Positions 15,554-24,599 are shown, numbered from the stretch's first letter. The stretch: 64,000 bases of DNA from Brevibacterium atlanticum (GCF_011617245.1 NZ_CP050152.1:3958503-4022502); one strand, 5' to 3'. Numbers and translations are program-made. Notes: generated by a model not told the origin, from the letters alone.

Positions 15554-17380
15554 ATGACCTCCTCCGCCACGACCTCGCCGCTCGATGTCCTCCACGATGT
15601 CTTCGGCTATGAGGAGTTCCGGGGGCAGCAGGGCGCCATCGTCGACCAGGTCGTCGGCGGCGGGGATGCTGTCGTGCTTATGCCCACCGGCGGCGGCAAA
15701 TCCCTGTGCTATCAGATCCCCGCCCTGGTCAGGCCCGGTACGGGAATTGTCATCTCCCCTCTCATCGCGCTCATGGCCGATCAGGTCGCAGCCTTGGAGA
15801 ACCTCGGCGTGCGTGCTGCGTACCTCAATTCCTCCCTCGATTTCGAGGAGGCGGACCGGGTCGAGCAACAGCTGCTCGACGGTGAGCTCGACCTTCTCTA
15901 CCTCGCGCCCGAACGCCTCGTGCTGTCGCGGACGATGCAGCTGCTGCAGCGGGCGCCGATCTCCCTGTTCGCGATCGACGAAGCCCATTGCGTGTCCCAG
16001 TGGGGTCATGACTTCCGCAGCGACTACCTCGGTCTCGGGGTGCTTGCCGAACGCTTCCCCGACGTCCCGCGCATCGCTCTGACCGCCACGGCGACCCCGG
16101 CGACTCATGCCGAACTCACCGAGCGCCTCCATCTGCAGGGCGCCGAGCATTTCGTGGCGAGCTTCGACCGTCCGAACATCACCTACCGGATCGAACCGAA
16201 GGCCTCCGCCCGCTCCCAGCTGCTCAGCTTCATCACCACCGAACATCCCGGGGACTCGGGCATCGTCTACTGCCTCTCCCGCCGCGGGGTCGATCAGCTC
16301 GCCGAGGCGCTGGCGGCCCGCGGAATCACCGCCCTGCCCTACCACGCAGGTCTGCCCGCCGAAGTGCGAACCGAGAATCAGGCCCGCTTCCTCCGCGAGG
16401 ACGGCATCGTCATGGTCGCGACGATCGCCTTCGGCATGGGCATCGACAAACCCGATGTCCGCTTCGTCGCCCATCTCGACCTGCCCAGGTCGGTCGAAGG
16501 CTACTACCAGGAGACCGGTCGCGCGGGTCGTGATGGACTGCCCGCGGACGCGTGGATGGTCTACGGCCTCGGCGATGTCGTCTCGCAGCGTCGCCTCATC
16601 GAATCCGGTGAGGGCGACCAGGCCCACAAGCGGCGGTCGATGAGCCATCTCGACTCGATGCTCGCCCTGTGCGAGACCGTCGACTGCCGACGCGTCCAAC
16701 TGCTGCGCTACTTCGATGAGGAGTCGGGTCCGTGCGGCAACTGCGACACGTGCCTGACTCCCCCGACCACCTGGGATGCCACGGTGGCCGTGCAGAAGCT
16801 GCTGTCGACGGTCATCCGCCTCGACCGGGAACGCGGTCAGCGTTTCGGCGCCGGCCAGGTCATCGACGTGCTGCGCGGCAACGACAATGACCGTTCCCGC
16901 GCCTCCGACCATGCCAGCCTGAGCGTATGGGGCGTCGGCGAGGACCTCTCCGAGAGCCAGTGGAAGACCGTCATCCGACAGAGCCTCGCCCGCGGACTGC
17001 TCGAATCGCACGGTGACTACGGGGTCCTCGTCCTCGGTCCCGCCGCGGACCCTGTGCTCCGCGGAGAGACGACGGTGTCGATGCGCGTCGATTCCGTGAA
17101 GAAGTCCGGGTCGAAGAAGGCTCGCCGAGGTGGCGCCGAGGTTACGCTCGACGCGGCAGGCACCGAGCTGTTCGAGGCGCTGCGGGCCTGGCGGGCCGAA
17201 CAGGCCAAGGAACAGGGAGTGCCCGCCTATGTCGTGTTCCCCGATGCCACGCTCTACGGCATCGTCGAGGTCAGACCGTCGTCGATCGAAGGGCTCGGCC
17301 AGGTCAGCGGTGTCGGGCTGAAGAAGCTCGAGCGCTACGGCCAGGACGTGCTCGAGGTCATCGAGGCGCACTCGGGCTGA
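15554..17380 (+). CDS. recQ: ATP-dependent DNA helicase RecQ
   Basis: A superfamily 2 DNA helicase acting in recombination and repair. Walker A is TGGGKSLCYQ, the DEAH box reads DEAHCVSQWGHDFR, and motif VI reads QETGRAGRDG. The zinc-binding cysteines (DCRRVQLLRYF through CGNCDTC) and winged helix follow, with an HRDC domain at the C-terminus (about residues 530-608). The 608 residues match the usual RecQ length. ATG at 15554 is preferred over GTG at 15545 because GGGTGGAGGGC lies just upstream. Confidence 0.96.
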   Translation: MTSSATTSPLDVLHDVFGYEEFRGQQGAIVDQVVGGGDAVVLMPTGGGKSLCYQIPALVRPGTGIVISPLIALMADQVAALENLGVRAAYLNSSLDFEEADRVEQQLLDGELDLLYLAPERLVLSRTMQLLQRAPISLFAIDEAHCVSQWGHDFRSDYLGLGVLAERFPDVPRIALTATATPATHAELTERLHLQGAEHFVASFDRPNITYRIEPKASARSQLLSFITTEHPGDSGIVYCLSRRGVDQLAEALAARGITALPYHAGLPAEVRTENQARFLREDGIVMVATIAFGMGIDKPDVRFVAHLDLPRSVEGYYQETGRAGRDGLPADAWMVYGLGDVVSQRRLIESGEGDQAHKRRSMSHLDSMLALCETVDCRRVQLLRYFDEESGPCGNCDTCLTPPTTWDATVAVQKLLSTVIRLDRERGQRFGAGQVIDVLRGNDNDRSRASDHASLSVWGVGEDLSESQWKTVIRQSLARGLLESHGDYGVLVLGPAADPVLRGETTVSMRVDSVKKSGSKKARRGGAEVTLDAAGTELFEALRAWRAEQAKEQGVPAYVVFPDATLYGIVEVRPSSIEGLGQVSGVGLKKLERYGQDVLEVIEAHSG

Positions 17381-17447
17381 ACGTGAACGGGACGCCAGCG
17401 GCCACGGCGAGTCGCCGTGCGCCTCGGCGGGCAGCTCACCTCCGCGC

Positions 17448-18017
17448 TCAGTTCGCCTTCGTCACCGTCACGTCGATGGGTGTCGGCTGGGAGACGATGT
17501 CGAAGACGGGGCAGTGGGCGTCGACGGTGTGCTGCAGCTCCTGGTAGGCCTCCTCGGAGTCGGGGCCGGTGACTTTCACGGAGATGCGCACGGCAGAGAA
17601 TCCGGGGCGAACATCCTCGTCAATACCGAAGATGCCTTGGACATCAAGGTCTCCCTCAGCGGTGATCTCAAGATCATCGATCGTCAGTCCGAGGTTGTGC
17701 GCGTAGAGCCGATAGACGACGACCTGGCAGGAGATGAGGGCGCCGAGGACGTATTCGACGGGGTTCGGTGCGGCGTCGTCACCGCCGAGCGGGGTGGGCT
17801 CGTCGACGGTGAATGTGTGCTTACCCGCCTTGATCACCGAGGACACCGAACCCTCGGCGTGACCCTTCGCTGTGAAGGTCAGCTGCGCGTTCTTCGCCGA
17901 GGCGGCGATACGCTCACCCCGTCCCTGTCCCGCGGCGGTCAGGCGTGCCGCACGGTCCTGGGCGCTGATCGGGACGGTCGTGGTCGCGGCTGTTGCGATA
18001 TCTGTGGTGGCAGTCAT
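17448..18017 (-). CDS. OsmC family peroxidase-like protein
   Basis: A 189-residue OsmC/Ohr-fold protein; known members reduce organic hydroperoxides with two cysteines. Both are present: ISCQVVVY (about residue 113) and DAHCPVFD (about residue 169). An N-terminal extension of about 40 residues rich in Thr/Ala precedes the fold. It is divergent from kynureninase with 293 nt between starts. It is one of three OsmC-fold genes within 12 kb. Confidence 0.88.
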   Translation of the reverse strand: MTATTDIATAATTTVPISAQDRAARLTAAGQGRGERIAASAKNAQLTFTAKGHAEGSVSSVIKAGKHTFTVDEPTPLGGDDAAPNPVEYVLGALISCQVVVYRLYAHNLGLTIDDLEITAEGDLDVQGIFGIDEDVRPGFSAVRISVKVTGPDSEEAYQELQHTVDAHCPVFDIVSQPTPIDVTVTKAN

Positions 18018-18310
18018 CGGGACCCCTCCTTCAGGTTGGTGTTCTCAGACTAGGAAGCCTGCGTCATGGCGCCGGGGCTCCGTCGTCGAAGTTCGCCACG
18101 CGACGACATCTTCCCGTCATATCGGGTCACAGAAGGTCAGACGAGCACCGCAGACGGCAACGACGGTGAACGAACTGGTCCGAGGAAAATCATGGGCGGG
18201 GAACCCCACCAAGTGTGTAATCTGACAGGGAAACCCCTCCGGGTGCCTCAGCTCGCCAATTTCAACGGCTGCCCACGGTGACCTGGACTCCGTCGAGATG
18301 AAGGTGACCG
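18018..18310. other. Divergent intergenic region, no nameable element
   Basis: This 293-nt stretch separates the osmC-like and kynureninase genes and must hold both promoters. It contains a GTCGTCG/CGACGAC stem (about 18080-18107), a possible -10 TAATCT at 18218-18223 and a GGGG-AA-CCCC hairpin near 18199. I compared it mentally with T-box, ydaO and guanidine leader motifs and could not assign it. Confidence 0.4.
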
Positions 18311-19576
18311 ATGACGACCCTTGACCGCGCGGCCTGCGAGACTCGCGACCGCACCGATCCACTCGCTGACTTCCGCAAGGACTTCGTTCTTCCGCCCGAG
18401 ACGATCTACCTCGACGGCAACTCCCTGGGTCCGCGCCCGGCCGGTGCGGCCGAACGAGCGCAGGAGGTCATCGCTGAGGAGTGGGGCACGGACCTCATTG
18501 GGTCGTGGAACTCTGCCGGTTGGTGGGATCTGCCGGCCACGCTCGGGGAGAAGGTCGCCGGCATCATCGGCGGCGGTTCCGGGACCACCGTCGTCACCGA
18601 CACCACCTCGATCAACCTGTTCAAAGCGGCCTCGGCGGCACTGCGGATGCAGGCCGTGGACTCCCCCGACCGCCACGTCATCCTCACCCAACGGGAGAAC
18701 TTCCCCTCCGACATCTACATGCTCCAGGGTCTGGCCGAGCAGCTCGGCGAAGAATACGAAGTCCGGCTCGTCGACGACGCTGAGGTCACCGCGGGCTTCC
18801 CCGAGACGATGACCGACGAGGTGGCCCTCGTTGTCCTCACCCACGTCAACTACCGCACGGGTCGGCTCTTCGACATGGCCACGACCACCTCGGCGATCCA
18901 TGCCGGTGGGGCGAAGGTCATCTGGGACCTGTGCCATTCGGCCGGTGCCCTCGAGATCGACCTGGCCGGATCAGACGCGGACATGGCGGTCGGGTGCACG
19001 TACAAGTTCCTCAACGGCGGGCCCGGCTCCCCTGCGTACATCTGGGTCGCCGAGGAGCTCGTCAACCGGTTCACCCAACCGCTGTCGGGCTGGTGGAGCC
19101 ATGCGAAGCCGTTCGAGATGAGCCCGGACTACGCGCCGGCCGACGGCATCCGCCGCTTCCTCACGGGCACGCAGCCGATCGTGTCGATGTCGGTCGCCGA
19201 GCTCGGACTCGACATCGCCGGCCGCGTCGACACGGCTGAGGTGCGGCGGAAGTCGCTGGCCCTGTCGGATCTGTTCATCGAGCTCGTCGAGTCCCGGCTC
19301 TCCGACCATCCGGTCGAGATCGTCACCCCGCGCGAGCACGCTCAGCGCGGTTCGCAGGTCTCGATCGCCCACCCCGAGGGGTTTGCGATCATGAGCGCCC
19401 TCATCGCCCGCGGGTTCATCGGCGACTACCGGGAACCGCACATCCTCCGCTTCGGCCTCACCCCGCTCTACCTCGGCTTCGCCGACGTCTGGGACACGGT
19501 CGAGGCCCTGCGCGACATCCTCGACAATCGCCTCTGGGACGACCCGAAATTCCAAACCCGCGGAGCCGTCACCTAA
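18311..19576 (+). CDS. kynU: Kynureninase
   Basis: A PLP-dependent enzyme that cleaves kynurenine to anthranilate and alanine (or 3-hydroxykynurenine to 3-hydroxyanthranilate). Family motifs include YLDGNSLGP at the N-terminus, TRRENFPSD-like QRENFPSD, DLCHSAGAL, and the PLP lysine in CTYKFLNGGPGSPA. The 421 residues are full length. No kynA or kynB lies in the window, so the rest of the tryptophan route is elsewhere or absent. An IS110-family element lies directly after the stop codon. Confidence 0.96.
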   Translation: MTTLDRAACETRDRTDPLADFRKDFVLPPETIYLDGNSLGPRPAGAAERAQEVIAEEWGTDLIGSWNSAGWWDLPATLGEKVAGIIGGGSGTTVVTDTTSINLFKAASAALRMQAVDSPDRHVILTQRENFPSDIYMLQGLAEQLGEEYEVRLVDDAEVTAGFPETMTDEVALVVLTHVNYRTGRLFDMATTTSAIHAGGAKVIWDLCHSAGALEIDLAGSDADMAVGCTYKFLNGGPGSPAYIWVAEELVNRFTQPLSGWWSHAKPFEMSPDYAPADGIRRFLTGTQPIVSMSVAELGLDIAGRVDTAEVRRKSLALSDLFIELVESRLSDHPVEIVTPREHAQRGSQVSIAHPEGFAIMSALIARGFIGDYREPHILRFGLTPLYLGFADVWDTVEALRDILDNRLWDDPKFQTRGAVT

Positions 19577-19578
19577 TT

Positions 19579-19797
19579 ACTACTGTGAGGATTGATAGTG
19601 GCTGGTCTGGGACTGGCTGGCAGAGTAGGAACTGACCGTCCCATCGATCATCATGACTCGAATTACTGCTGACTCAGACGATGTCATCGTCAGGATCTGT
19701 CTGATGATCGGTGGGCGGTCGGCCCCGGCTCGGCCCACATCGGTAACTTGATCAGAAGGTTGTCCGTTCCTGACCGAACGTGACTCATCACAGTAGT
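19579..19797 (+). ncRNA. Candidate bridge RNA region of the IS110 element
   Basis: This non-coding segment is bounded by a perfect 10-bp inverted repeat (ACTACTGTGA at 19579-19588, TCACAGTAGT at 19788-19797). Inside, CCCATCGATCATCA (19640-19653) pairs with 19702-19715 over 14 nt with one G-U pair, enclosing a 48-nt loop with its own GACGAT/ATCGTC stem, and GTGGGC/GCCCAC (19712-19717, 19732-19737) offers an alternative stem. IS110 elements are known to encode such structured bridge RNAs in this position. RNA boundaries are inferred. Confidence 0.5.
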
Positions 19798-19812
19798 GTT
19801 CCGACGTGACTA

Positions 19813-19871
19813 TCTCCCGGACCGGAGCCGACCGTTCGACGGTCGGACATCATCCGCTCTAACACGGGAGA
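19813..19871 (+). promoter_or_regulatory. Stem that sequesters the transposase ribosome site
   Basis: TCTCCCG (19813-19819) is complementary to CGGGAGA (19865-19871), the only purine-rich ribosome-site candidate before the transposase ATG. Inside lies a perfect hairpin CCGACCG/CGGTCGG (19828-19846). Folding would hide the ribosome site and limit transposase synthesis. Confidence 0.45.
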
Positions 19872-19884
19872 ATCACGAACCGTC

Positions 19885-20952
19885 ATGACTATCATCTCGC
19901 ACTTGTACGCGTTTGTCGTCGGCGTCGACACACACGCGAAGAACCACGTCTACGCCATACTCACCAACCGCGGTGAGCACCTCGATACCCGCGAATTCCC
20001 GACCACGAATACTGGCCTGGCACGCGCGTTGGACTGGGTCGGGCGTCGCACCGGCGGGCACCTGGACACCCTGTGGGTGATCGAAGGCATCGGCACCTAC
20101 GGAGCGATCCTGGCCGAGAACGTCGCTGAGGCTGGGTATACGGTCGCCGAGGCCGCGAGCATGAGTGCCCGCGACCGTCACAGCACGGGTAAGGATGACC
20201 AGATCGACGCCCGCAGAATCGCGACCACCGTCCTGCCCTTGGAGCAGTCGCGGCTGCGCGTGCCCAGACAGGCCGATGGGCCGCGTCAGGGACTGCGGAT
20301 CCTCGTGGGTGCCCGCGAGTCCATGACGCGGGAGAAGACCCGCACCATCAACGCGCTGACCGCGTTGTTGCGGGCGAACGATCTCGGTATCGATGCCCGA
20401 CGGAAACTGTCAGTCGCCAAGATCCGCACGGTGTCGAAATGGCGGGGCCGGAACGAGCCTGTGGCCCGTTGTGAAGCACGTCGGGAAGCGATCCGGTTAG
20501 CCAAACGCGTCATCGAACTCGATGCCGACATCAAGGATTACGCCACACGGATTCTGGCTCTGGTGAAGGACAGTCCTGCCGCTGTGCTGCTGGCCCAGCC
20601 GGGGATCGGACCGATCACTGCCGCCGTGTTCTATCTGGCGTGGTCTCATCCAGGACGGGTGCATTCCGAGGCTGCGTTCGCGAAGCTGGCGGGGGTGAAT
20701 CCGATCCCAGCATCGTCGGGCAATGTGGTGAGATTCCGACTCAACCGCAGCGGGGACCGCCGGTTGAACTCCGCGTTGTACATGGTGGCCATCACGAAGC
20801 TGTCCTTCGATGAGGAGACCCGAGCGTACATGGCTAAACGACTTGGGGAAGGGAAGTCGAAGAAGGAGGCTATCCGGTGTATCAAGCGGTTTGTGGCCCG
20901 GAGAGTTTATCGGCTTCTCGAGGCGACGAGCGTGGTTGGGCAGGCCGCTTGA
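19885..20952 (+). CDS. IS110-family transposase (DEDD recombinase)
   Basis: A 355-residue RNA-guided recombinase of the IS110 family. The N-terminal RuvC-like DEDD domain shows VGVDTHAKNH, WVIEGIGTYG and KDDQIDARRIA. The C-terminal Transposase_20 domain has PGIGPITAAVF and the serine motif ASSG, which provides the catalytic serine in this family. The frame is intact and full length, so the copy may be active. Confidence 0.95.
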   Translation: MTIISHLYAFVVGVDTHAKNHVYAILTNRGEHLDTREFPTTNTGLARALDWVGRRTGGHLDTLWVIEGIGTYGAILAENVAEAGYTVAEAASMSARDRHSTGKDDQIDARRIATTVLPLEQSRLRVPRQADGPRQGLRILVGARESMTREKTRTINALTALLRANDLGIDARRKLSVAKIRTVSKWRGRNEPVARCEARREAIRLAKRVIELDADIKDYATRILALVKDSPAAVLLAQPGIGPITAAVFYLAWSHPGRVHSEAAFAKLAGVNPIPASSGNVVRFRLNRSGDRRLNSALYMVAITKLSFDEETRAYMAKRLGEGKSKKEAIRCIKRFVARRVYRLLEATSVVGQAA

Positions 20953-20970
20953 CAAGCATAGAAGGATCCT

Positions 20971-21014
20971 GACGGCGGCCCAGCAACCTGGCGCGAGGTT
21001 GCTGGGCCGCCGTC
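20971..21014. terminator. Perfect 19-bp hairpin, copy 1 of a repeated palindrome
   Basis: Bases 20971-20989 pair perfectly with 20996-21014 around GGCGCG. A diverged copy lies at 21855-21898, on the other side of the MOSC gene. It sits between the IS element and the 3' end of the MOSC gene and is a strong terminator candidate for both sides. Confidence 0.65.
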
Positions 21015-21034
21015 ACCGGTGTTTGGGGCTGAGA

Positions 21035-21829
21035 TCAGAGCACGTCGGCGTAGACACCGAAGAGAGGTTCGCCGGTCGCATTCCTCGGCCGGTAACCTGC
21101 CAGGGTCTTCAGCACGGGAGCGTTGCGCTCACCGGTGAGCGGATCGAGATCCATCACAGCGCACCGAGGAATCGGAGTTCCGATTCTCACGCTCACATCG
21201 CCGAGGCTGACCGTCTGGCCCGCCCATTCCTCCTCCACATAGGGTTCGTCCGTATCGATCACGAAAGTGGCGCGGAATCGTGCGGCTTGGGCGACAAGAT
21301 CGGGAGAGTCGGGATGCGATTGTGCCATCCGTCGGCTCAGATCGCGCAGCGACGCCGTCGTCAGGATCGAGACCGGTGATCCGTAGACGACTGCGCCGCG
21401 AGGTGCTCGGGCCAAGCGCACCGTTGTGCCGAGCCACTCCGAGGCGAGGTCCGAGTGCGGTCCTTCGGTGAGTTCGAGGTCGACCGGTCGTTTCCAATAG
21501 TCGCAGGTCAGGCGCTCGCCCGACCTCCGCGGAACTCCGCGGACCGAACGCCCGTCGGGCAGAGCCATCGTCAGTTCGGCGCCCTCACCACCGCTGCCGC
21601 TGCCATCACGGCCACCACCGCCGCTGCCGGGGCCACCCCCGCCGCCACGCACAAGCGACGTCGCAATCTGGATGAGTCGCGGATTCTGCACGGTCTTGAG
21701 CACGCGTCGGTTCTCGACGTCGACGAGGCAGAACTCGCGGTCACCGACCGGACCGCCGGAGTCGATCACCGCGCCCGGCCGAAGCTCGTACCGAGTCCCC
21801 TTGATGTGGGCGAATCCGACCGACCGCAC
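21035..21829 (-). CDS. MOSC domain protein (MOSC_N plus MOSC)
   Basis: A 264-residue protein with an N-terminal MOSC beta-barrel and a C-terminal MOSC domain, the sulfur/molybdenum-cofactor-related fold of YcbX/YiiM-type proteins. The conserved Cys is in IPRCAVMDLDPLTGERN. A Gly/Ser-rich loop (about residues 60-80) with many glycines interrupts the first domain. The start is placed at GTG 21829, where the family N-terminus (VRSVGFAHIKGT) begins; no strong ribosome site is seen. It lies between two copies of a palindrome. Confidence 0.82.
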   Translation of the reverse strand: MRSVGFAHIKGTRYELRPGAVIDSGGPVGDREFCLVDVENRRVLKTVQNPRLIQIATSLVRGGGGGPGSGGGGRDGSGSGGEGAELTMALPDGRSVRGVPRRSGERLTCDYWKRPVDLELTEGPHSDLASEWLGTTVRLARAPRGAVVYGSPVSILTTASLRDLSRRMAQSHPDSPDLVAQAARFRATFVIDTDEPYVEEEWAGQTVSLGDVSVRIGTPIPRCAVMDLDPLTGERNAPVLKTLAGYRPRNATGEPLFGVYADVL

Positions 21830-21854
21830 CCCGAAAGACCGCGCAGACGTCGGT

Positions 21855-21898
21855 GACGGCGGCCCAGCTACGTGGCGCCAGGTTGCTGCGCCGCCGTC
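21855..21898. terminator. Diverged copy 2 of the 19-bp palindrome
   Basis: Bases 21855-21873 pair with 21880-21898 with three mismatches around GGCGCC. The sequence matches the palindrome at 20971 in most positions (both start GACGGCGGCCCAGC). Its right arm overlaps the stop codon of the MFS gene, so it may end that transcript. Confidence 0.55.
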
Positions 21899-23162
21899 AG
21901 GTAGCAATTGGGGCATGGGGGTTGGGTCTTCCGGTGAGGACGTAGGCTCCGATGGCTGCCGATCCGATGACGAGCACCGTGCCGCCGATGATGACAGCCT
22001 GCGGGATCGTCGCGATCGTGCCGAGCACACCGACGGTCACACCGGAGAACGTCTGCATCCCGGGGCCGAAGGTCGCGTAGGAACCGATGACCCGACCGCG
22101 GATATGTGTAGGTGCCTGCAGCTGGATGATCGCCATCTCCGTCGACTCGGCAGTGATCTTCGAGACTCCCGCGAGCAGCAGCATGACCACGGCCAGCCAC
22201 AGATGTGAGGTGAAGGCGAAGACGATCGAGGACGCCCCCAGCCCGGCAGCGGCAATCGTCGCGGCCGTCGGCGTCGGCGGCACCCAGCCGGTGGCTTCGA
22301 GCAGGAACCCTCCGAGGACCCCGCCGGCACCCATCGCGAAGAGCAGCACTCCGTAGGTGAAGTCGCTGTCCCCACCGGCTCCGGTGAGCAGTCCGCCGAA
22401 GACGAGCATCGAGGTCTGGAGCACCGCTCCGATCGTGGTCGAGGCGGTCGCTGCAAGTAGGAGCATGCCGATGATCGCCCGGTTGTGGCGCACCTCGGCG
22501 AGGACTTTGAACGACTGGATGAGCGTGGTCCGCGCGGTGCGCACCCCGCCGCTGCGCAGGTGCCCGGTATAGGGAGTGCGGATGAGGAAGATCGTCAGCG
22601 GCAGGTAGAAGACGATGTTGACGAAGATGCCCCACGTCGGCCCGAGCTCGAGCAGCAGCGCCGAACCGACGACCGGTCCGAACAGGATGCCGAGACTGCG
22701 GAAGGTCGCATTGAGCCGCACCGCGCTCGGCAGTTCGTCACGGTCGACGAAGTCGTGGAGCATCATCTGCTCGGCCGGACCCCACAGACAGCCGGCGAGC
22801 CCATGGATGACGAGCAGCACGCACGCCTGCCACAGCTGCAGGGAGTCGGTGAGGAAGAGGATGCCCCAGCACAGGGACACGAACATGAACAGCCCCTGCC
22901 CGATCTGGATGAGCCTGCGGCAGTCGAAGCGTTCAGCCAGAGAACCGGCATAGACCGACAGCAGGAGGAACGGCAGCCAGTGGCTGATGAGCTGGAACCC
23001 GACGAGCGCGGGCGACTCGAACTTCTGCCACAGCACCCAGTAGGTGATGACATGCTCGATGTTGTCGCCCATCATCGCCAGCCCCGAACCGACAAGGTAC
23101 GGTGCCGTCGACCAACTCCGCAGCACGCTGAATCGTCGGGGCCCCGGGCGACCGCCGCTCAT
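21897..23162 (-). CDS. MFS exporter (MFS_3 / EntS-like)
   Basis: A 421-residue major facilitator with about 12 helices, similar in layout to the enterobactin exporter EntS group: motif GSLAERFDCRRLIQ between helices 2 and 3, GLAGCLWGPAEQMMLHDFV, and PTHIRGRVIGSYA in the second half. ATG at 23162 is supported by GGAGAAGAG directly upstream; the longer frame to 23354 is Arg/Gly-rich and not membrane-like. The substrate is unknown. Confidence 0.85.
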   Translation of the reverse strand: MSGGRPGPRRFSVLRSWSTAPYLVGSGLAMMGDNIEHVITYWVLWQKFESPALVGFQLISHWLPFLLLSVYAGSLAERFDCRRLIQIGQGLFMFVSLCWGILFLTDSLQLWQACVLLVIHGLAGCLWGPAEQMMLHDFVDRDELPSAVRLNATFRSLGILFGPVVGSALLLELGPTWGIFVNIVFYLPLTIFLIRTPYTGHLRSGGVRTARTTLIQSFKVLAEVRHNRAIIGMLLLAATASTTIGAVLQTSMLVFGGLLTGAGGDSDFTYGVLLFAMGAGGVLGGFLLEATGWVPPTPTAATIAAAGLGASSIVFAFTSHLWLAVVMLLLAGVSKITAESTEMAIIQLQAPTHIRGRVIGSYATFGPGMQTFSGVTVGVLGTIATIPQAVIIGGTVLVIGSAAIGAYVLTGRPNPHAPIAT

Positions 23163-23369
23163 CTCTTCTCCGCTCACCCGCCCCATTCTGGCACCCCGTC
23201 GACGACAACCGAGGTAAGCTTCCGCACCGTGGAACTCCACCTCGCCGAGGCGGCCCCACCTATCCTTCGTCCGCTGACCTCCCCCGCGGCCACCTCGGTG
23301 GCAGCAGGCAACTCCCCTTGATCGCGAAACCAAGCCGGAGCAAGATTGACTCAATCGAGGAGGATCCCC

Positions 23370-23960
23370 ATGACCACAAGCCCCACCGCAGCATCCGAAT
23401 CAGCGCCGCTGCCGTCCGACCGCCCGAACACCGCCCTCATCGTCATCGATGTCCAGAACGCGGTGATGGAGGCGTCGTGGAATTCCGAGAACGTCGTCGC
23501 GACGATCGCCGACCTCGTCGATCGGGCCCGCGCCGATGGCACCGACGTCGTGTGGGTCCGGCACTCATCCCGCGAGCTTCCGCAGGGCACCGATCAGTGG
23601 CAGATCGTCGACTCGCTCACCCCCGCCAAGGATGAGTCCATCGTCGAGAAGACCCACGGCAACGCCTTCGAAGAGACCGACTTCGAGGAGGTACTGGCCG
23701 GCAAGGACGTCGGCCGGCTCGTCGTGACCGGCGCACAGTCGGATGCCTGCATCCGATCGACGATCCACGGCGGCTTCGCTCGCGGCTACGACGTCACCCT
23801 CGTCTCCGACGCCCACACCACCGAGGATCTCAGCGAATGGGGTGCGCCGGAACCGGAGAAGGTCGTCTCCCATACGAACCTCTATTGGGGCTTCGAATCC
23901 GGAGCCGGCAGGAAGGCATCGGTGCAGGCGGCGACCGACGTCGACTTCGCGCAACGATGA
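23370..23960 (+). CDS. Isochorismatase-family cysteine hydrolase
   Basis: A 196-residue hydrolase of the isochorismatase/nicotinamidase family. The catalytic triad is visible: Asp in VIDVQNAV, Lys in EKTHGNAF, and Cys in GAQSDACIRST. Family members hydrolyse amides, carbamates or isochorismate; the substrate here is not evident. ATG at 23370 has GAGGAGGA upstream. Its stop overlaps the start of the rhodanese gene by 4 nt (ATGA). Confidence 0.88.
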   Translation: MTTSPTAASESAPLPSDRPNTALIVIDVQNAVMEASWNSENVVATIADLVDRARADGTDVVWVRHSSRELPQGTDQWQIVDSLTPAKDESIVEKTHGNAFEETDFEEVLAGKDVGRLVVTGAQSDACIRSTIHGGFARGYDVTLVSDAHTTEDLSEWGAPEPEKVVSHTNLYWGFESGAGRKASVQAATDVDFAQR

Positions 23961-24412
23961 CCCTCCCCCACCGAGGCGGCCGTGAGTTCCGTGGTGCCGA
24001 CGAGGTGAGTGCCCCACCCGGTTCGATGGGGCTGCTGGCACGCGCGCGGGCCGAGATCGACCGGCTGACCCCGACCGAGGCCCATGCCGAGCAGCAGGAC
24101 GGCGCGATCATCGTCGACGTGCGCACCGAGGTCCACCGCGACAGCGCCCCCTCGATCCCCGGATCGCTCGCCATCGACCTCACCGTCCTGCCTTGGCGAC
24201 TCGACCCGAGTTTCGACTGGGCCATCCCCGAAGCCGACAGCCTCGACCGACGTTGGATCCTCATCTGCCGCCACGGTTACTCCTCGTCCCTGGCCGCCTG
24301 GAACCTCGCACAGATGGGGCTGACCCGTGTCGTCGACGTCATCGGCGGATTCGACGCGTGGAAGTCAGCCGGCCTACCGACCACGAACGCCCCACCCGAT
24401 CGCCGGCCCTGA
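23957..24412 (+). CDS. Rhodanese-like domain protein
   Basis: A 151-residue single-domain rhodanese homologue, which handles protein or thiol-bound sulfane sulfur. IIVDVRTEVHR marks the first conserved strand and the active-site loop reads ICRHGYSSSLA with the catalytic Cys. It is translationally coupled to the isochorismatase-like gene. Other starts at 24005 or 24026 would trim the N-terminus but not the domain. Confidence 0.83.
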   Translation: MTLPHRGGREFRGADEVSAPPGSMGLLARARAEIDRLTPTEAHAEQQDGAIIVDVRTEVHRDSAPSIPGSLAIDLTVLPWRLDPSFDWAIPEADSLDRRWILICRHGYSSSLAAWNLAQMGLTRVVDVIGGFDAWKSAGLPTTNAPPDRRP

Positions 24413-24436
24413 GACACCAGCACTTCGTCGGCTGGT

Positions 24437-24504
24437 CGAGACAACGGTTGACCGCCGAGACAACGGCGCATGCACAGGTGTCTCGGCGCTCAACCGTTGT
24501 CTCG
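24437..24504. terminator. Long hairpin with duplicated arm
   Basis: Bases 24437-24460 pair with 24481-24504 in 23 of 24 positions. CGAGACAACGG is present twice on the left (24437, 24456) and once inverted on the right (24494-24504), so the right arm has two possible partners. It follows the rhodanese gene. Confidence 0.6.
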
Positions 24505-24599
24505 GCGCTGTGAGGTTAGGCACCTTGGCCTCCCCCGCGCGCAGATCTCACTAGAATGGACGGCGAGTCGCGGACTCTTTGGTGCAGGGCGCCACCGCG

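Larger units (their letters stand above)
19577..20970 (+). mobile_element. IS110-family insertion sequence (ends approximate)
   Basis: The element consists of a ~300-nt non-coding left end, one transposase and a short right end. It begins immediately after the kynU stop and ends before a perfect hairpin at 20971, which probably was the shared terminator of kynU and the convergent MOSC gene. No target duplication or terminal inverted repeats were seen, as expected for IS110, so the exact ends are uncertain. Confidence 0.8.

Noticed and set aside
15527-17371. 614-codon open frame antisense to recQ
   Set aside because: Low-complexity Arg/Gly/Asp composition without family motifs, fully covered by the intact helicase gene.
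18018-18310. Possible riboswitch before kynureninase
   Set aside because: Small stems are present, but no known class signature (T-box, ydaO, guanidine, glycine) could be matched.
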